DNA of 64,000 nucleotides from Microglena sp. YARC (taxonomy: Eukaryota > Chlorophyta > Chlorophyceae > Chlamydomonadales > Chlamydomonadaceae). Below, piece after piece: positions 32,351 to 44,500 of this stretch. Below the pieces are notes generated by a model. The model saw nothing but the letters and a program-made list of their open reading frames with translations. It had not been told where the DNA came from and searched no databases. Location: NCBI GenBank assembly GCA_022414725.1, contig CM039464.1, forward strand, positions 62,469,213 through 62,533,212, given 5' to 3'. Both the position numbers and the translations under genes were made by a program. The first letter of the stretch is position 1. Each line of letters starts with the position of its first letter.

Positions 32351-35300
32351 AGGGCCGGCCATCTTGTGTTTATGAGAAGTTCCTTTACTGGAGCCTCACC
32401 GGTAAAAGGTCACCACGTACCGCCCAAGGACTGTGATACACCAGAGAGGTATTTCCGGCTGCTGGCAAGGAGTTTAACTACGCGCAATACCGAAGTTGTG
32501 GTGACATTGTGCAAGGCAGGGCTGGAAGTGATTATTACTGGAGTAGACACAGGATGTTATATTTTTCAATTTCGGTCATATGAGAAGTGTAGATAGGGAT
32601 TTGGTGTCCAGGGGGCCCCCTTTTTGCCCCCCCGGATTTTTATTGTTAATTTTCGTAAATCACGCAGATGGGCCCCAGAACTTAAGGCTGCAAGAAATTG
32701 GTAGCACCCTGCAGGCTTGTGACGCCCAGACGTGGAGGGAACGTTTATATAACCAGTGTTTTTAATCTGCACCCTGCTGTGTTTCCGTGACCTTCTGCTC
32801 TAACGCAAGAATGCATGCATGTAACCTCATCTGAAGAATCCATGCTGCACATTTTATGCGCATCGCTGCATTTTTTTATTATGCATTTACGTAGGTTCTT
32901 GTTCATATTTAGAACTGGTTGGTCGTTTAATTGGGTTGGTTTAATTGATTGATTCTAATATAACAATTAAAACATTCATTCAGTCGATATAACTGTAATT
33001 GGTTGGAATAGTGGCCAAATACCCAAACAGAATATCTATCGACTCTGTTATTGCTGGTTCTCCGTCTGTATGAGTGTCCTAGAGCGCACGCTTCCCGCGT
33101 GCTGCACTGCATAGTGCTGTGCCCAGTGGGCTTGCACCCAGCGCGCAGTACCTGATGTACTGTCGTATCTCCCTTTCTACATGTTTGGGTCTACTGCCCT
33201 AACTATTCTTGTATCGAACTGATTGTAATTCCTCCAGTCGCATTCGTGTGCTTCAAGTTGTACACCCGGAAAGCTTCACATCTTGTGTGACTTAAGGTTA
33301 ATTATGGTAGGAGCATGTCAACGGAGACAAAGGACAGTGGGACAAATGGTTACGGGAGGACGGGTTTTGTATACCATATCGCTAAGAAAATGCGTAAACC
33401 TTTGGTGGATGGTCCGAATTCTGGTGGGCTTGGCGCCTGGGAATCAAGCAGGGAGACTGGGAGATAGGGCCGTCGGCACAGTTGTGCGGTTCACTTCATA
33501 CGTGCTGCTTAAGTTTCGAGCAGTCGGCGTATTGTATTTGTATAACCTAGCAGATGATGAACATTAACAAGCTCAGACGCTTAGGTATCGAAACAAATAC
33601 AAACCCAACATGGTGCCTAAACAAGTAGAGAGCATTGAAGAAGCAAGTACACGCAGCGTACATCTGACTGCGTGGGTCACAATGGCCGGTAGCTTCTAGC
33701 AAACAGGACCGCGACACAATGGAGATAGCGTGTACATGAAACATATAAGTCGTACCATAAAATTGTTATGCGATAATTGCATTTATATTTGCACGTTATA
33801 TATTGCACCCCTAAATGCTTTTGACGATTCGTGATTCTACGTTTATGTCATTTTCAGGGACTCAGCAAAAATGAGATATATTATGCTCGAAGATTTTACT
33901 GGGAAGTGCGTGTTGCCTGCCCCAACCCACGATCGGCTTTTTTGCGCGCGGCATGTTGCTCGCCAGGCGATTGGCTACGGTTGCACAATCCCCGATAATC
34001 AGGCTCGAGTAGCCCAAGTAGCTGCTCAAATCCTGGGCTGCATAAATTGAAAATGAAACACACTGGTTGGTGGCTCCACGTCATGAGTGCAGTGGGAAAC
34101 ATCATGCTTTGAGCATTACCTGGCAAGCTAGCCACTACTCCTAAAAGCTGTTGTTTTGCTAAAGATGCGGAGCCCCACATGGCAAATAGTATGGCCGCTG
34201 GTTTGGACCAACTTTGCGGCTTCTCCCAAAGTGTTGGCCGGTGGCCTTAAGCCCACCTGTTCTACTCTCGTCGTTGAACACTCTTGGTAAGAGTGGCCCT
34301 TACAACGTGGCTGATTCTCGCGGCAACCCTTTTAGCTTTCCGGAGCGATATAACTTAAACGTCACAGGGAATGGACAGAAGGAATGTAATAGCTTACAGA
34401 GGCGAGATAGCAAGCGGGCGGGAAAGCCCGGCATAAGAAGAAGATGGCGGCAGTACATCAGGGTACTGACGCCGCTGGGTGCAGGCCCTATCGGGCAGAG
34501 GCACTACAGTGTATGCAGCCAGGCGGGAAGCCTGGCGCTCTAGGACACTCTAGCAGGACCGGGAGAACCGGTCAAAATAACCTTGTGAATAGTCTGCCGT
34601 GCAGGGCCGGTTATCAGAATGTGATGTGGCAGGCAGGCTACCAATAGGCAGCTGCTGTCACAATGCTTGCCAACAGAAGAAGTGGAAATCGGCCTCCGGC
34701 CAGCCACACACACCGTTGTCTCCGAATCGGTTACACCATGTTGATACAATTGATGGATTCGTTGGTAAATACTAATGTAGTGCAAACGATGCCCCCAAAA
34801 TGCAGGAGCAATTAAATAAGAGTAGAGATCTGATCCGTACTTCGGAGTGTGGTGTAGCACTGCTTGCACTGATGTCAGTAAAGTACAGTAAGTACAACAT
34901 GATCAACTATGTTCACTACGCATGCAGATAGTGAGCAGTCTGAATGCTGGTAGAGAGCTACAAAACGTGATCAAACCAATGGTCGATTATATGCCTTAGT
35001 ACCACACATAAGTTGCGAAAAATAAAATGAAATGGATGAATTACATGGCCAGCTATCATGGAAGGCACAGTTTCCCCCTTCTCGCTACAAGCACTGGAGG
35101 GGTCTTCGTAGTCATGGCATATCATGAAAAGGCACAGTTTCCCCTTCTGACGAAGGGCACTGGGTTGTAAGCAGCTCTGCACGCGACAGCAATTGTCAAG
35201 CCCGAAAGATTTCAGCAGTGGGTATTAGGCAGCTCCCAGCGTAGCACTTGGCAAGCCGAAAAAATTCAGCAGTGATGGGAAACTGACGATACAGCTTCCA

Positions 35301-35559
35301 AGTACACTAGTTGCCTTCAAGTTGAACAGCCAACCAGGGGAGACCCCTGCTAGATAGCTGCTTACACGTACCCGAAACAAGAGAAGAACGGTGTACTGCA
35401 GTATTTTGTCGTAAGTCCATAACCCCCCCGTCGATCTAAACGATTGTTTGGGTTCAGTTCCATATTGCGTTTTCTTGTTAAGCCTTCCTATTACGGTTGG
35501 GCAAGTTCTTTAGCCTATTTGGCCCTAGACCCCTGACTGTAACATACATACATACATAC
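32351..35559. other. About 3.2 kb without recognisable genes
   Basis: Unique-looking sequence with frames up to 109 codons on both strands, none with motifs, splice context or homology I recognise. A tandem pair at about 35062 and 35130 (AAGGCACAGTTTCCCC) and repeats of TTCAGCAGTG near 35210 and 35268 are the only structure seen. Confidence 0.5.
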
Positions 35560-35700
35560 ACGTCTCGACGACTTTTGTCCGAACCGAAGACGACCGAGAC
35601 AATAAAGCCTGACACGTCAGCCAACTGTCTCATAACTAACTAGCTTTGGTCAGCTCCATCGCTACCACCTGTTGTTCACTCAGGTACGACATGACACGCC
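35560..35700 (+). repeat. Dispersed repeat family D copy
   Basis: It contains GACACGTCAGCCAACTGTCTC and TTTGGTCAGCTCCATCGCTA, matching the family core. It is preceded by a short CATA run. Confidence 0.65.
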
Positions 35701-35799
35701 CGTAACTATTGAGTGCCTAGTGCAACGTTTTTGAGCCGACTGCGCGATTGACGCAAATTTCAAACGCCTCTGGGCATAGCGCGCAGATTTCCGTTTTCA

Positions 35800-35875
35800 G
35801 GTGAGTCAAAAGCGCAACCCAGAAGGAGGCAGTTGCGTCAAAAGCGCTACCCAAAATGACAAATGTAGTACCCTG
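35800..35875 (+). mobile_element. Fragment of the CAGGGTAC hAT-type MITE
   Basis: It ends GTAGTACCCTG (35865-35875), the inverse of the family's CAGGGTACTAC start, and has AAAGCGCAACC-like interior. It lacks the opposite end. Confidence 0.6.
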
Positions 35876-35880
35876 AAATG

Positions 35881-36085
35881 CAGGGTACTACTTCTTGCAA
35901 ATTGGTCAGCGCTTTTTAAGACAACAAATGTCGAATTGGTCAGCACTTTTAGTGCAAAAAGCGCAAAACTGCGGCGCTGCGCCCACAGGGGGTTGAAAAA
36001 ACTGCGCGTAAACGCGCAGTGATACAATATGGCTCAAAAAGCGTGCGGCGAAACGCGCTGATCGCGCGCGCTTTGTAGTACCCTG
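35881..36085 (+). mobile_element. hAT-type MITE, copy 1 (205 bp)
   Basis: Perfect 11-bp terminal inverted repeats CAGGGTACTAC ... GTAGTACCCTG. The interior has CAAATTGGTCAGCGC, a CCCACAGGGGG hairpin and GCGCG-rich stems. Clear target duplications are not visible, perhaps because the left flank is itself an end of another copy. Confidence 0.8.
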
Positions 36086-36344
36086 GTGTAGGAAGTGTGT
36101 TGAGCAGAACATATATGTCGACATTAAGCACTGTGTGGGACCTTGCATGTTGCTGTGGAGTGCCAGAAAGCTCTACTAAACAAGCTAGGGATGAATACAT
36201 ATATATAGAATGCATGTCTATGTAGATAAAGGTGTGCAGCAGCAGCTGTGCTGGACACACACAACAGCTAGCTTCTTGACCAATCTCACATAGTTTTTGG
36301 CGAGCCTTCTGGGGACGAGAGCCCCAGAATTCACCCCGTTGTCC

Positions 36345-36780
36345 TTTTTGTCGACGATCGACGTTTGTCCGACGACCCACGACCGAGACGAAGCCTGACG
36401 CGTCAGCACTGTCTCCAGAACTAACTGGCTTCAGTCAGGCCATCGTTGCCGACCTGTTGTTCGTTGCCGATACTGCTCCGCCAATTTTAAGCAAGCGAAG
36501 CTGCTAGGACTTGTTCGGAGTATTACGAGAAGCCAGTTGGAGGCAATGCGACCGACGACGTCTGACCGAGGCGAAGCTGCCCACGACATCAGCTGACGGT
36601 CCCAAGTAACTAACTCGCTTTCCGTTGCCGCTGTCGCCTCCGTTGGGAACACTGCCCGCCAATTTCTAGAGTCGCCTGCGACGTTGCATAGAACTTGTCC
36701 GCATCGCATGCAACGCTGCCTAGGACTTGTTCGGAGTATCACGAGAAGCCAGTCGGAGGGCAACTGCCTGCATGTAAGCC
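36345..36780 (+). repeat. Two adjacent family D copies
   Basis: CGTCAGCACTGTCTCCAGAACTAACTGGC (36401 onward) and CATCAGCTGACGGTCCCAAGTAACTAACTCGC (36588 onward) are followed by shared downstream sequence, including GGACTTGTTCGGAGTAT in both. This shows the family unit is at least 180 bp and locally duplicated. Confidence 0.7.
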
Positions 36781-36789
36781 TGCTGGCCG

Positions 36790-38030
36790 TCCAAGGTTGG
36801 GCTTCTGCGTATGTCTTCTTTGGGCCAAACCAGCTGAGCAGGACGAACAGCGCTCTTACGAGCCTCAATCACAGAACCACACCTCCGACAACGAGAAAGC
36901 AGCTATCAGGCTGATGACGACCGATTATTGATGCCATCTGCATGAGCAAGAGGATCGAGGATTAGAAGCAGAAGAAACATACACACAAAGCACCTTGCAA
37001 CAATTACGCACAACCCTTGAAAAGTACACATACATAAATGCAGTGCATTAGCACCCTTGAAATGTAGAATACAAAATGTATAAAGAGGCGCACCCCTTGA
37101 AATGTAAAAAATACGGAAATGTAGCATTAGCACACCTCTCGAAAATGTACAAATACGAAATGCACAATAGCACACCCCCATTGAAATGTACAAATATATC
37201 ATATAATGCACATTAGCAACACCCCCTTTAAATGTACAAATACAAAAATGCATATGAGCACACCCCCTTGAAATGAAAAAATATAGAAATGCAGCATTGG
37301 CAACCCTTCAAATATGTAAAGAAAACAGAACATGCAGACATGCATAACGCTTACCGAGTCATAGCCAGCTTGATTATGGTAAGGCGAGGAGCAAACTGAC
37401 TTTGTGCTCCACTGAGGACGTGCAGCTCACCCGCGAAGGGTTAGCGTATGGGAATATCGGCCTCACCAGCGCCACGTACAGCAGCCATATGGCCTTCAAT
37501 CCAGCTAGCAGCCCAAGCTGGACCCAGCTCGTTCATGTGCTGCCAAGCACCAAGCGAGCTGCGGAGATTTCGGATTGATCAAGAAGCTCAGGGTGTTTTG
37601 CGATAAGATTAGGCGGGGTGCAATGAGTCTCCTGTGTCCAGGGTCGGTGCCCACGATGTCATCGATTGAGGAAAACCGTACTTGACACACAGTACTGTGG
37701 CGGGCTGCTCAGCGGTAAGGTAGTGGCGGGTTGAAGCCGCTTTTCTTCTGTACTGTTCGTACGTAGGTATCCTCCTCCTCCTCTTCTCTCTCACTGCTCG
37801 CTCTCATACCTCTTCTTTTTCTTCTCTGGGCACGGGAGGTGGAGGCATGAAGGAGGTAGTGTTTTGGCCCGGAACGTCCTCAGTGCTCGCGAAGCTACAG
37901 GGAGTAGGGGGGGGGGTGGAGGGATGGGTAATGGGTGATGGGTTGGTGTGTGTGTGTATGTGGTTGCTGGGGGGGATATGGGTGAAGGGTGTGTGGGTGT
38001 GGTGGGGGTGGGGAGGCAGGGGATGTGTGC
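36790..38030. other. No gene recognised; degenerate A-rich tandem repeat
   Basis: At 37014-37330 an imperfect unit of about 55-60 bp containing CCCTTGAAATGTA and AAATGCA repeats about six times. The remainder has only unsupported short frames. A G-rich stretch lies at about 37890-38025. Confidence 0.6.
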
Positions 38031-38032
38031 GA

Positions 38033-38145
38033 TGATAACGCCTGGTGGGGCGTGGATCTTAAGGGAGCCGTCTTACGGCGGTAGGGAACAGGCGGCTATC
38101 GCGCAATAGTACGGAGAGTTCAGGCCGCAGTGGCGGTCCCCTCAG
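38033..38145 (-). mobile_element. SINE copy lacking the tRNA-related head
   Basis: GATAACGCCTGGTGGGGCGTGG and following sequence match the 3' half of the SINE at 15959-16174; the A and B box region is absent. 5' truncation fits target-primed reverse transcription. Confidence 0.7.
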
Positions 38146-38149
38146 GCCC

Positions 38150-38385
38150 TTAGCCCCCCCTAACACTGACACACACACACCCCCTCAGGCTAGCCACCCC
38201 TAACACTGACACACACACACACACACCCCTCAGGCCTAAGCCACCCCTAACACTAACACTGAAAACACATCACAGCCTCCCCAGGCCTAGCCCCTCGTAA
38301 CACTGACACACACACACCTTCCCCTCAGGATAGCGCACCTAACACTGACACACAACACCCTCATGCCTACCCCCCCAGTCTGGAA
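38150..38385. repeat. Degenerate tandem repeat with CA runs
   Basis: Units of about 45-55 bp with CCCCTAACACTGACACACAC and CCCCTCAGGCTAGCC, about five copies of variable length. Confidence 0.8.
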
Positions 38386-38519
38386 TTCTACAGTAACCAG
38401 CAAGCGAACATAAAGGTTCCTCCAAACTAACGTCCCGTAGCAAGGCGAATCAATGTTCATTTTGTGTCACAAGGCACACACTCACCACGATCCCTATAGT
38501 AGTTATGTTACCCATTTAG

Positions 38520-38700
38520 GTCCCGTCCGTTCGTTTGTCCGACGCTGCCCCGCTAGACGTTAAGCCCGCTGGCACGTCAGCCAACGGTCTCGTAACCAAC
38601 TCGCTTTGGTTGCCACCTGTCGCTACCGTCGGAAACTCTCCGCCATTTTTTTTAGCGTCGCATGCGGCGGCGCTGCATAGAACTTGTCATTTTGTAACTA
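38520..38700 (+). repeat. Dispersed repeat family D copy
   Basis: It contains GGCACGTCAGCCAACGGTCTC, then AACCAACTCGCTTTGGTTGCC, and the downstream GCATAGAACTTGTC shared with 36690. Confidence 0.7.
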
Positions 38701-38739
38701 AACCTCACGTGAGCCTATCTCCTCTCTTCTCCTTCATGT

Positions 38740-39350
38740 CCAGTGCGGCTCGCACAGTATCACACAAAGGTACACCCTCACCGTTTCACACAAAGGTACA
38801 CACTCACCGTGATGCCACGCTCTTCTTTCCTTCATCTCCAGTGCGCCTTGCACAGCTTCCTGAGTCTCCTTTCCGCCTTCGGCTAGCCCGACCCCAACAA
38901 AAAGATAGGCACTAGCAGTACACAGCAGAGCTGGACTGTGGACACCTACCGATAGGCACTAGCAGTACTCAGCAGAGCCGGACTGCGGACGCCTACCCAA
39001 GGTAACACACTCACCGTATCAATACAAAGGTACACATCTCACCGTATCACACAAAGGTGTACAAACTCACCGTGAGGCGCCTACTAGCTCTCTCTTCTCC
39101 TTCATTCCAGTGCAGCTCGCACAAGTATCACATCAAAGGTACAACACTCACCGTAATAAACATCGAAGGTACACACTCACCGTATAAACACGAAGGTACA
39201 CACTCACCGTATAAACACGAAGGTACACACTCACCGTATAAACACGAAGGTACACACTCACCGTATAAACACGAAGGTACACACTCACCGTATAAACACA
39301 AAGGTACACACTCACCGTATAAACACGAAGGTACACACTCACCGTGAGGC
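38740..39350. repeat. 27-bp minisatellite (AAGGTACACACTCACCGT)
   Basis: Seven clean tandem copies at 39135-39345 of AAGGTACACACTCACCGT plus ATAAACACG. Scattered related copies occur from 38765. A longer segment with CTCTCTTCTCC...CAGTGCGGCTCGCAC is also repeated three or four times. Confidence 0.9.
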
Positions 39351-39569
39351 CCTATGCTCTCTCTTTTCCCTCATCATATGCGGCTCGCACAGGCTTCCTG
39401 AGTTTCCTTCGCTTTTGCCTCGGCTAGCGGACCTGCCATCCACCATCCCACGCTTCCACTTCAGCAATGGGCGCCTCAGGTTGAGGTAAAGGGGTGGTTT
39501 TTTCTCTCCTCTCCTACTCCGAAATACTCTCGACTCTGCATGTTTGTATGTGTATGTTGTTACAGAGGG

Positions 39570-40510
39570 TAGCCGAATAGGCTGGAGAGTGTGTTTGCCC
39601 AACCATAGCACATGCCAGGCTGGAGGTGTTTGCCCCAACATGTCAGTCTGTAAGTGCAGTTGAGACCAATCATGCAGGGCTGAGAATGCTTGACCAACCA
39701 TGCAGGTGTGTTTGCCAAGTCCATGAGGTGGAGATGCTTGCCCAACCATGGCAGGCTGGAGGTGTTTGCCCAACCATGGCAGGCTGGAGGTGTTTGCCGC
39801 AGAGGAAGGCTGTGAGGTGGTTGCACCCTTGGCAGGCTGGTTGAGGTGGTGTTTGCCCTTGTTTAACAGATCTATGAATTTGTTGCATGTCAAGGCTGGG
39901 GAGGTGTTTGCCCAACCATGACTACCAGGAGGTGTTGCATACATCGGCAAAAAGGCTGGAGGTGTTTGGTTGCCCCAACCATGGGCAGGCTGGGAGGTGT
40001 TTTTGCCCAACCAGTACAGGAGGTTGTTTGCCCACCATGCAGGCTGGAGGTGTTTGCCCAACCAATGCTAGGAGGTGGTTTGTTGCCCACATGCCAGCAT
40101 GGAGGGTTTGCCCAACATGCTAGCAGGAGTTTCCCAACCATGCCAGGCTGGAGGTTGTTTGCCGCAACCATGCTACCAGGAGGTGTTTGCCGCAACCATG
40201 TGCCAGGCTGGAGTGTTTTTGCCCAACCATGCTACAGAAGCCCTAACATGCCAGGCTGGAGTGTTTGCCCAAACCATGCTACCAGGAGGTGTTTGCCCAA
40301 CCATGCAGGTCTGGAGGTGTTTTGCCCCAACCATGCTACCAGGAGTTTTGGCCCAACCATGCAGGTACTGGAGGTGTTTGCCCAACCATGCTACCAGGAG
40401 GTGTGCCCAACCATGCAGGCTGGAGGTGTTTGCCCAATGCTACCTGTAGAGTGTTTTGCCCAACCATGCCAGGCTGGAGTTGTTTGCCCAACCATGCTAC
40501 CAGGAGGGGC
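39570..40510. repeat. Imperfect minisatellite (TGCCCAACCATGC...GGAGGTGTT)
   Basis: About 30 degenerate units of 26-40 bp built on TTTGCCCAACCATGC, CAGGCTGGAGGTG and CTACCAGGAGGTG. The single-base gaps are so frequent that no frame persists, unlike the other arrays. Confidence 0.9.
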
Positions 40511-40590
40511 TAAGCATAAAGAACACTGATGAACTGAACCCAAACAATCGTTTTAGCGATGGGGGCCCTGAGTTCTTGCTACAGTGATGT
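40497..40590 (+). repeat. 3' part of a dispersed family B copy
   Basis: AGGGGCTAAGCATAAAGAAC, GATGAACTGAACCC, ATGGGGGCCCTGAGTT and TGCTACAGTGAT match the 60662-60806 copy. It joins the preceding minisatellite without a break. Confidence 0.75.
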
Positions 40591-40789
40591 TTTATTTCTA
40601 CTATTCACATTGCGCGAGTTGTGCTGTGTTGGTTCTGAGCGTGTTGTGTTGTAGCTGGGTGTAAAGTGGTTTGGTGTGGTGTAATGATGTTGTTGGGTGT
40701 AGAGTGGTGTGGTGTGGGTAAGTTGTGGGAGGGTGCGGAGTGGTGTGGTGTGGTGTGGGTGCGGAGTGGTGATCGTGCGACAGTGATAA

Positions 40790-41129
40790 ACTACCAACCT
40801 GCAAGTGGGAGGGGAACCCTACCCCCTACCCCCTACCAACCTGCAAGGAGGAGCCCTGGTCCAGCTGGGTGTGTGTGTGTGAGGTGTGTGTGTGTGGGGG
40901 GGGTGAGGTGCGTGTGTGTGGTGTGTGGGGTGGTGTGGGGTGTGTGTGTGTGGTGTGTGTGGGGGGAGGAATCATTACCGATCGACTGCAAGGGGAAGCC
41001 ATGGTCCAGCTGTGTGTGTGTGGGTGTGTGTGGTGGGGTGTGTGTGTATGGTGTGTGTGGGGTGTGTGTGTGTGTGGTGTGTGTGTGTGGTGTGTGTGTG
41101 GTGTGTGTGTGTGTGTGGTGTGTGTGGTG

Positions 41130-41160
<31 letters not shown>

Positions 41161-41257
41161 TGTGTGTGTGTGTGTGTGTGGTGTGGTGTTGTGTGGTGTG
41201 TGGTGTGTGTGTGTGGCCGTGCGTGCGGGGTTGGTGGGGTGAAGAATCATTACCAAC
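40790..41257 (-). repeat. Copies of exon 12 end plus donor, with a GT microsatellite
   Basis: On the minus strand, CAGGGCTCCTCCTTGCAG|GTTGGT-like junctions recur ending at about 40797, 40839 and (diverged, donor lost) 40986, after the real exon end at 41258. (GT)n runs fill 40868-40965 and 41013-41222. Confidence 0.75.
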
Positions 41258-41519
41258 CTGCAGGAGGAGCCCTGTCGCTGGGTGTTAAGGGCACGGATGA
41301 TGACGCCTGAATGCTGTTTGCGTTTGAACAGAATGCACTTCCTCCCGGGTAACCTGTCGAGGTCACTGATCTTGTTGGTGGTGAGGCGGCGGCTGACAGT
41401 TGAGAAGAGCGGATCGGGACACACTGTGCAAGCCGCGCTGGTCGGATGGGTTGCCATATGAAGCTGCCGTGAGTATGGACTCCCGGAGGGAGTTCCCCAC
41501 GACGCGGACGGAGTTGGTC
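41258..41519 (-). CDS. Minus-strand gene, exon 12
   Basis: 262 bp. Acceptor CAAACCACAG; the split codon GGA is completed with exon 11. It encodes a basic segment with KISDLDRLPGRKCILFKRKQ and ends GGCTCCTCCTGCAG|GTTGGT in phase 2. An alternative frame is also open over its first half. No hydrophobic stretch, probably cytoplasmic. Continuation further left was not found. Confidence 0.5.
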
Positions 41520-44500
41520 CTGTGGTTTGAGTGAGTGGTGAGCGAGTGGTGAGTGAGTGAGTCTGAGAGAGTGGTGAGTGAGTGGTAGTGGTAAGTGGTA
41601 GTGGTAGGTGAGTGGAAGTGGAGAGTGAGTGTGTGGTGAGTGAGTGGTAGTGGTGAGTGAGTGCGTCTGAGTGAGTGGTGCATGAGGGGTAGTGGGGAGT
41701 GTGTGGTGAGTGAGTGGTGAGTGTGCGAGTCTGTGTGAGTGGTAGTGGTGAGTGAGTGGTAGTGGTGAGTGAGTGGTAGTGAGTGGTAGTGGCGAGTGAA
41801 TGATTCTGAGTGAGTGGTGAGAGAGTGGTAGTGCTGAGTGAGTGGTAGTGGCAAGTGAGTGAGTCTGAGTGAGTGGTGTGTGGTTGCCATAAAGCTGTGG
41901 TGAGCATGGACTCCCGGACGGAGTTCCCCACGACGCGGACGGAGTTGGTCCTGCGGTTTGGGGCTCAGTTCATCAGAAATGAGTGAATCCTGGAATGCTC
42001 CCGTAGATAAGACCTTTCCTAGTCGTCTGCTTCCCATGGTGTACCAGCTCATGCAGAAGACGACAGTCTTTTCATACACACATGCATACATGCAACATGT
42101 AGTTGTTCAACACCTGTTCAACATGTTAAGCAGTGATGTACATGAACACCTGTTCAACATGTTAAGCAGTGATGTACATGAACATGTTTCAACATGTTAA
42201 CAGTGAGTGTACATGAACACCTGTTCAACATGTTAAGCAGTGATGTACATGAACACTGTTCACATGTTAAGCAGTGATGTACATGAACACCTGTTCAACA
42301 TGTTAAGCAGTGATGTACATGAACACCTGTTCAACATGTTAAGCAGTGATGTACATGAACACCTGTTCAACATGTTAAGCAGTGATGTACATGAACACCT
42401 GTTCAACATGTTAAGCAGTGATGTACATGAACACCTGTTCAACATGTTTAAGCCAGTGCTGTACATGAACACCTGTTAACATGTTAAGCAGTGATGTACA
42501 TGAACACCTGTTCAACATGTTAAGCAGTGATGTACATGAACACCTGTTCAACATGTTAAGCAGTGATGTACATGAACACCTGTTCAACATGTTAAGCAGT
42601 GATGTATATGAACACCTGTTCAACATGTTAAGCAGTGATGTACATGAACACCTGTTCAACATGTTAAGCAGTGATGTACATGAACACCTGTTCAACATGT
42701 TAAGCAGTGATGTACATGAACACCTGTTCAACATGTTAAGCAGTGATGTACATGAACACCTGTTCAACATGTTAAGCAGTGATGTACATGAACACCTGTT
42801 CAACCTGTTAAGCAGTGATGTACATGAACACCTGTTCAACGTGTTAAGCAGTGATGTACATGAACAAAACATACAAATACATACATACAAACACATACAC
42901 ACACAAACATAAACACCCTGAACACCTGTTTAGCAACCTGAACAGGTGCAGGCTGCCATAGGGGGGGAGATTGCGAACCATCCTTTCACCCTCAACCTGA
43001 GCCCCGAAGCTGTACAAGTGGAAGGAGGTAGAATGGAGCGGGTCTGCTGGCAGATACACACATGCACACATATAAACACACACACACATACACATACACC
43101 CGCATTTACACATACACACCTGCCGATCACGCCTGATGTCTTGCTGACTCCACTAGAGGAGGGGAGGGGCACACATACAAAACACACACACACATACACA
43201 TATACACATACATACACACCTGCCGATCACGCCTGATGTCTCGCTGACACCACTAGAGGAGGGGAGGGGCACACATACAAAGCACACACACATACACATA
43301 TACGCATACATACACACCTGCCGATCACGCCTGATGTCATGCTGACACCACTAGAGGAGGGAAGGGGCACACATACAAAGCACACACATACACATATACG
43401 CATACATACACACCTGCCGATCACGCCTGATGTCTCGCTGACACCACTAGAGGAGGGGAGGGGCACACATACAAAGCACACACACATACACATATAAGCA
43501 TACATACACACCTGCCGATCACGCCTGATGTCTCGCTGACACCACTAGAGGAGGGGAGGGGCACACATACAAAGCACACACACATACACATATACGCATA
43601 CATACACACCTGCCGATCACGCCTGATGTCTCGCTGACACCACTAGAGGAGGGGAGGGGCACACATACAAAGCACACACACATACACATATACACATACA
43701 TACACACCTGCCGATCACGCCTGATGTCTCGCTGACACCACTAGAGGAGGGGAGGGGCACACATACAAAGCACACACACATACACATATACGCATACATA
43801 AACACCTGCCGATCACGCCTGATGTCTTGCTGACACCACTAAAGGAGGGGAGGGGCACACATACAAAGCACACACACATACACATATACGCAGACATACA
43901 CACCTGCCGATCACGCCTGATGTCTCGCTGACACCCCTAGAGGAGGGGAGGGGCACACATACAAAGCACACACACATACACATATACGCATACATACACA
44001 CCTGCCGATCACGCCTGATGTCTCGCTGACACCACTAGAGGAGGGGAGGGGCACACATACAAAGCACACACACATACACATATACGCATACATACACACC
44101 TGCCGATCACGCCTGATGTCTCGCTGACACCACTAGAGGAGGGAAGGGGCACACATACAAAGCACACACACATACACATATACGCATACATACACACCTG
44201 CCGATCACGCCTGATGTCATGCTGACTCCACTAGAGGAGGGGAGGGGCACCCCTTCATCGTTGTAGTCAGCCCACAGCGCTGCCGAGGGCGGGAGGGCTA
44301 GGTAGGACGATGATTGGGACCTCTCCACACCCTCCCCAAGGGGTTGGGCTCGCCGGGGGGCTAGGCCAAGGGGCTGGGGTCGTCGGGGAGACAGACCCAG
44401 GCCTCCTGTGACGGATGCGGGTGTCTCGGACTCCACGCCCTCTGCCACACCTCGCGAGGCACGCCGCTTGAAGCTGCTGCTCCCGGGGGGGGTCCCACCG

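Noticed and set aside
33283..33567. 94-codon plus-strand frame in the gene-poor region
   Set aside because: No recognisable motif, codon pattern or splice context; length is within chance expectation.
42110..42912. Repeated NMLNRCSCTSLL frames
   Set aside because: Artefact of the 36-bp minisatellite.
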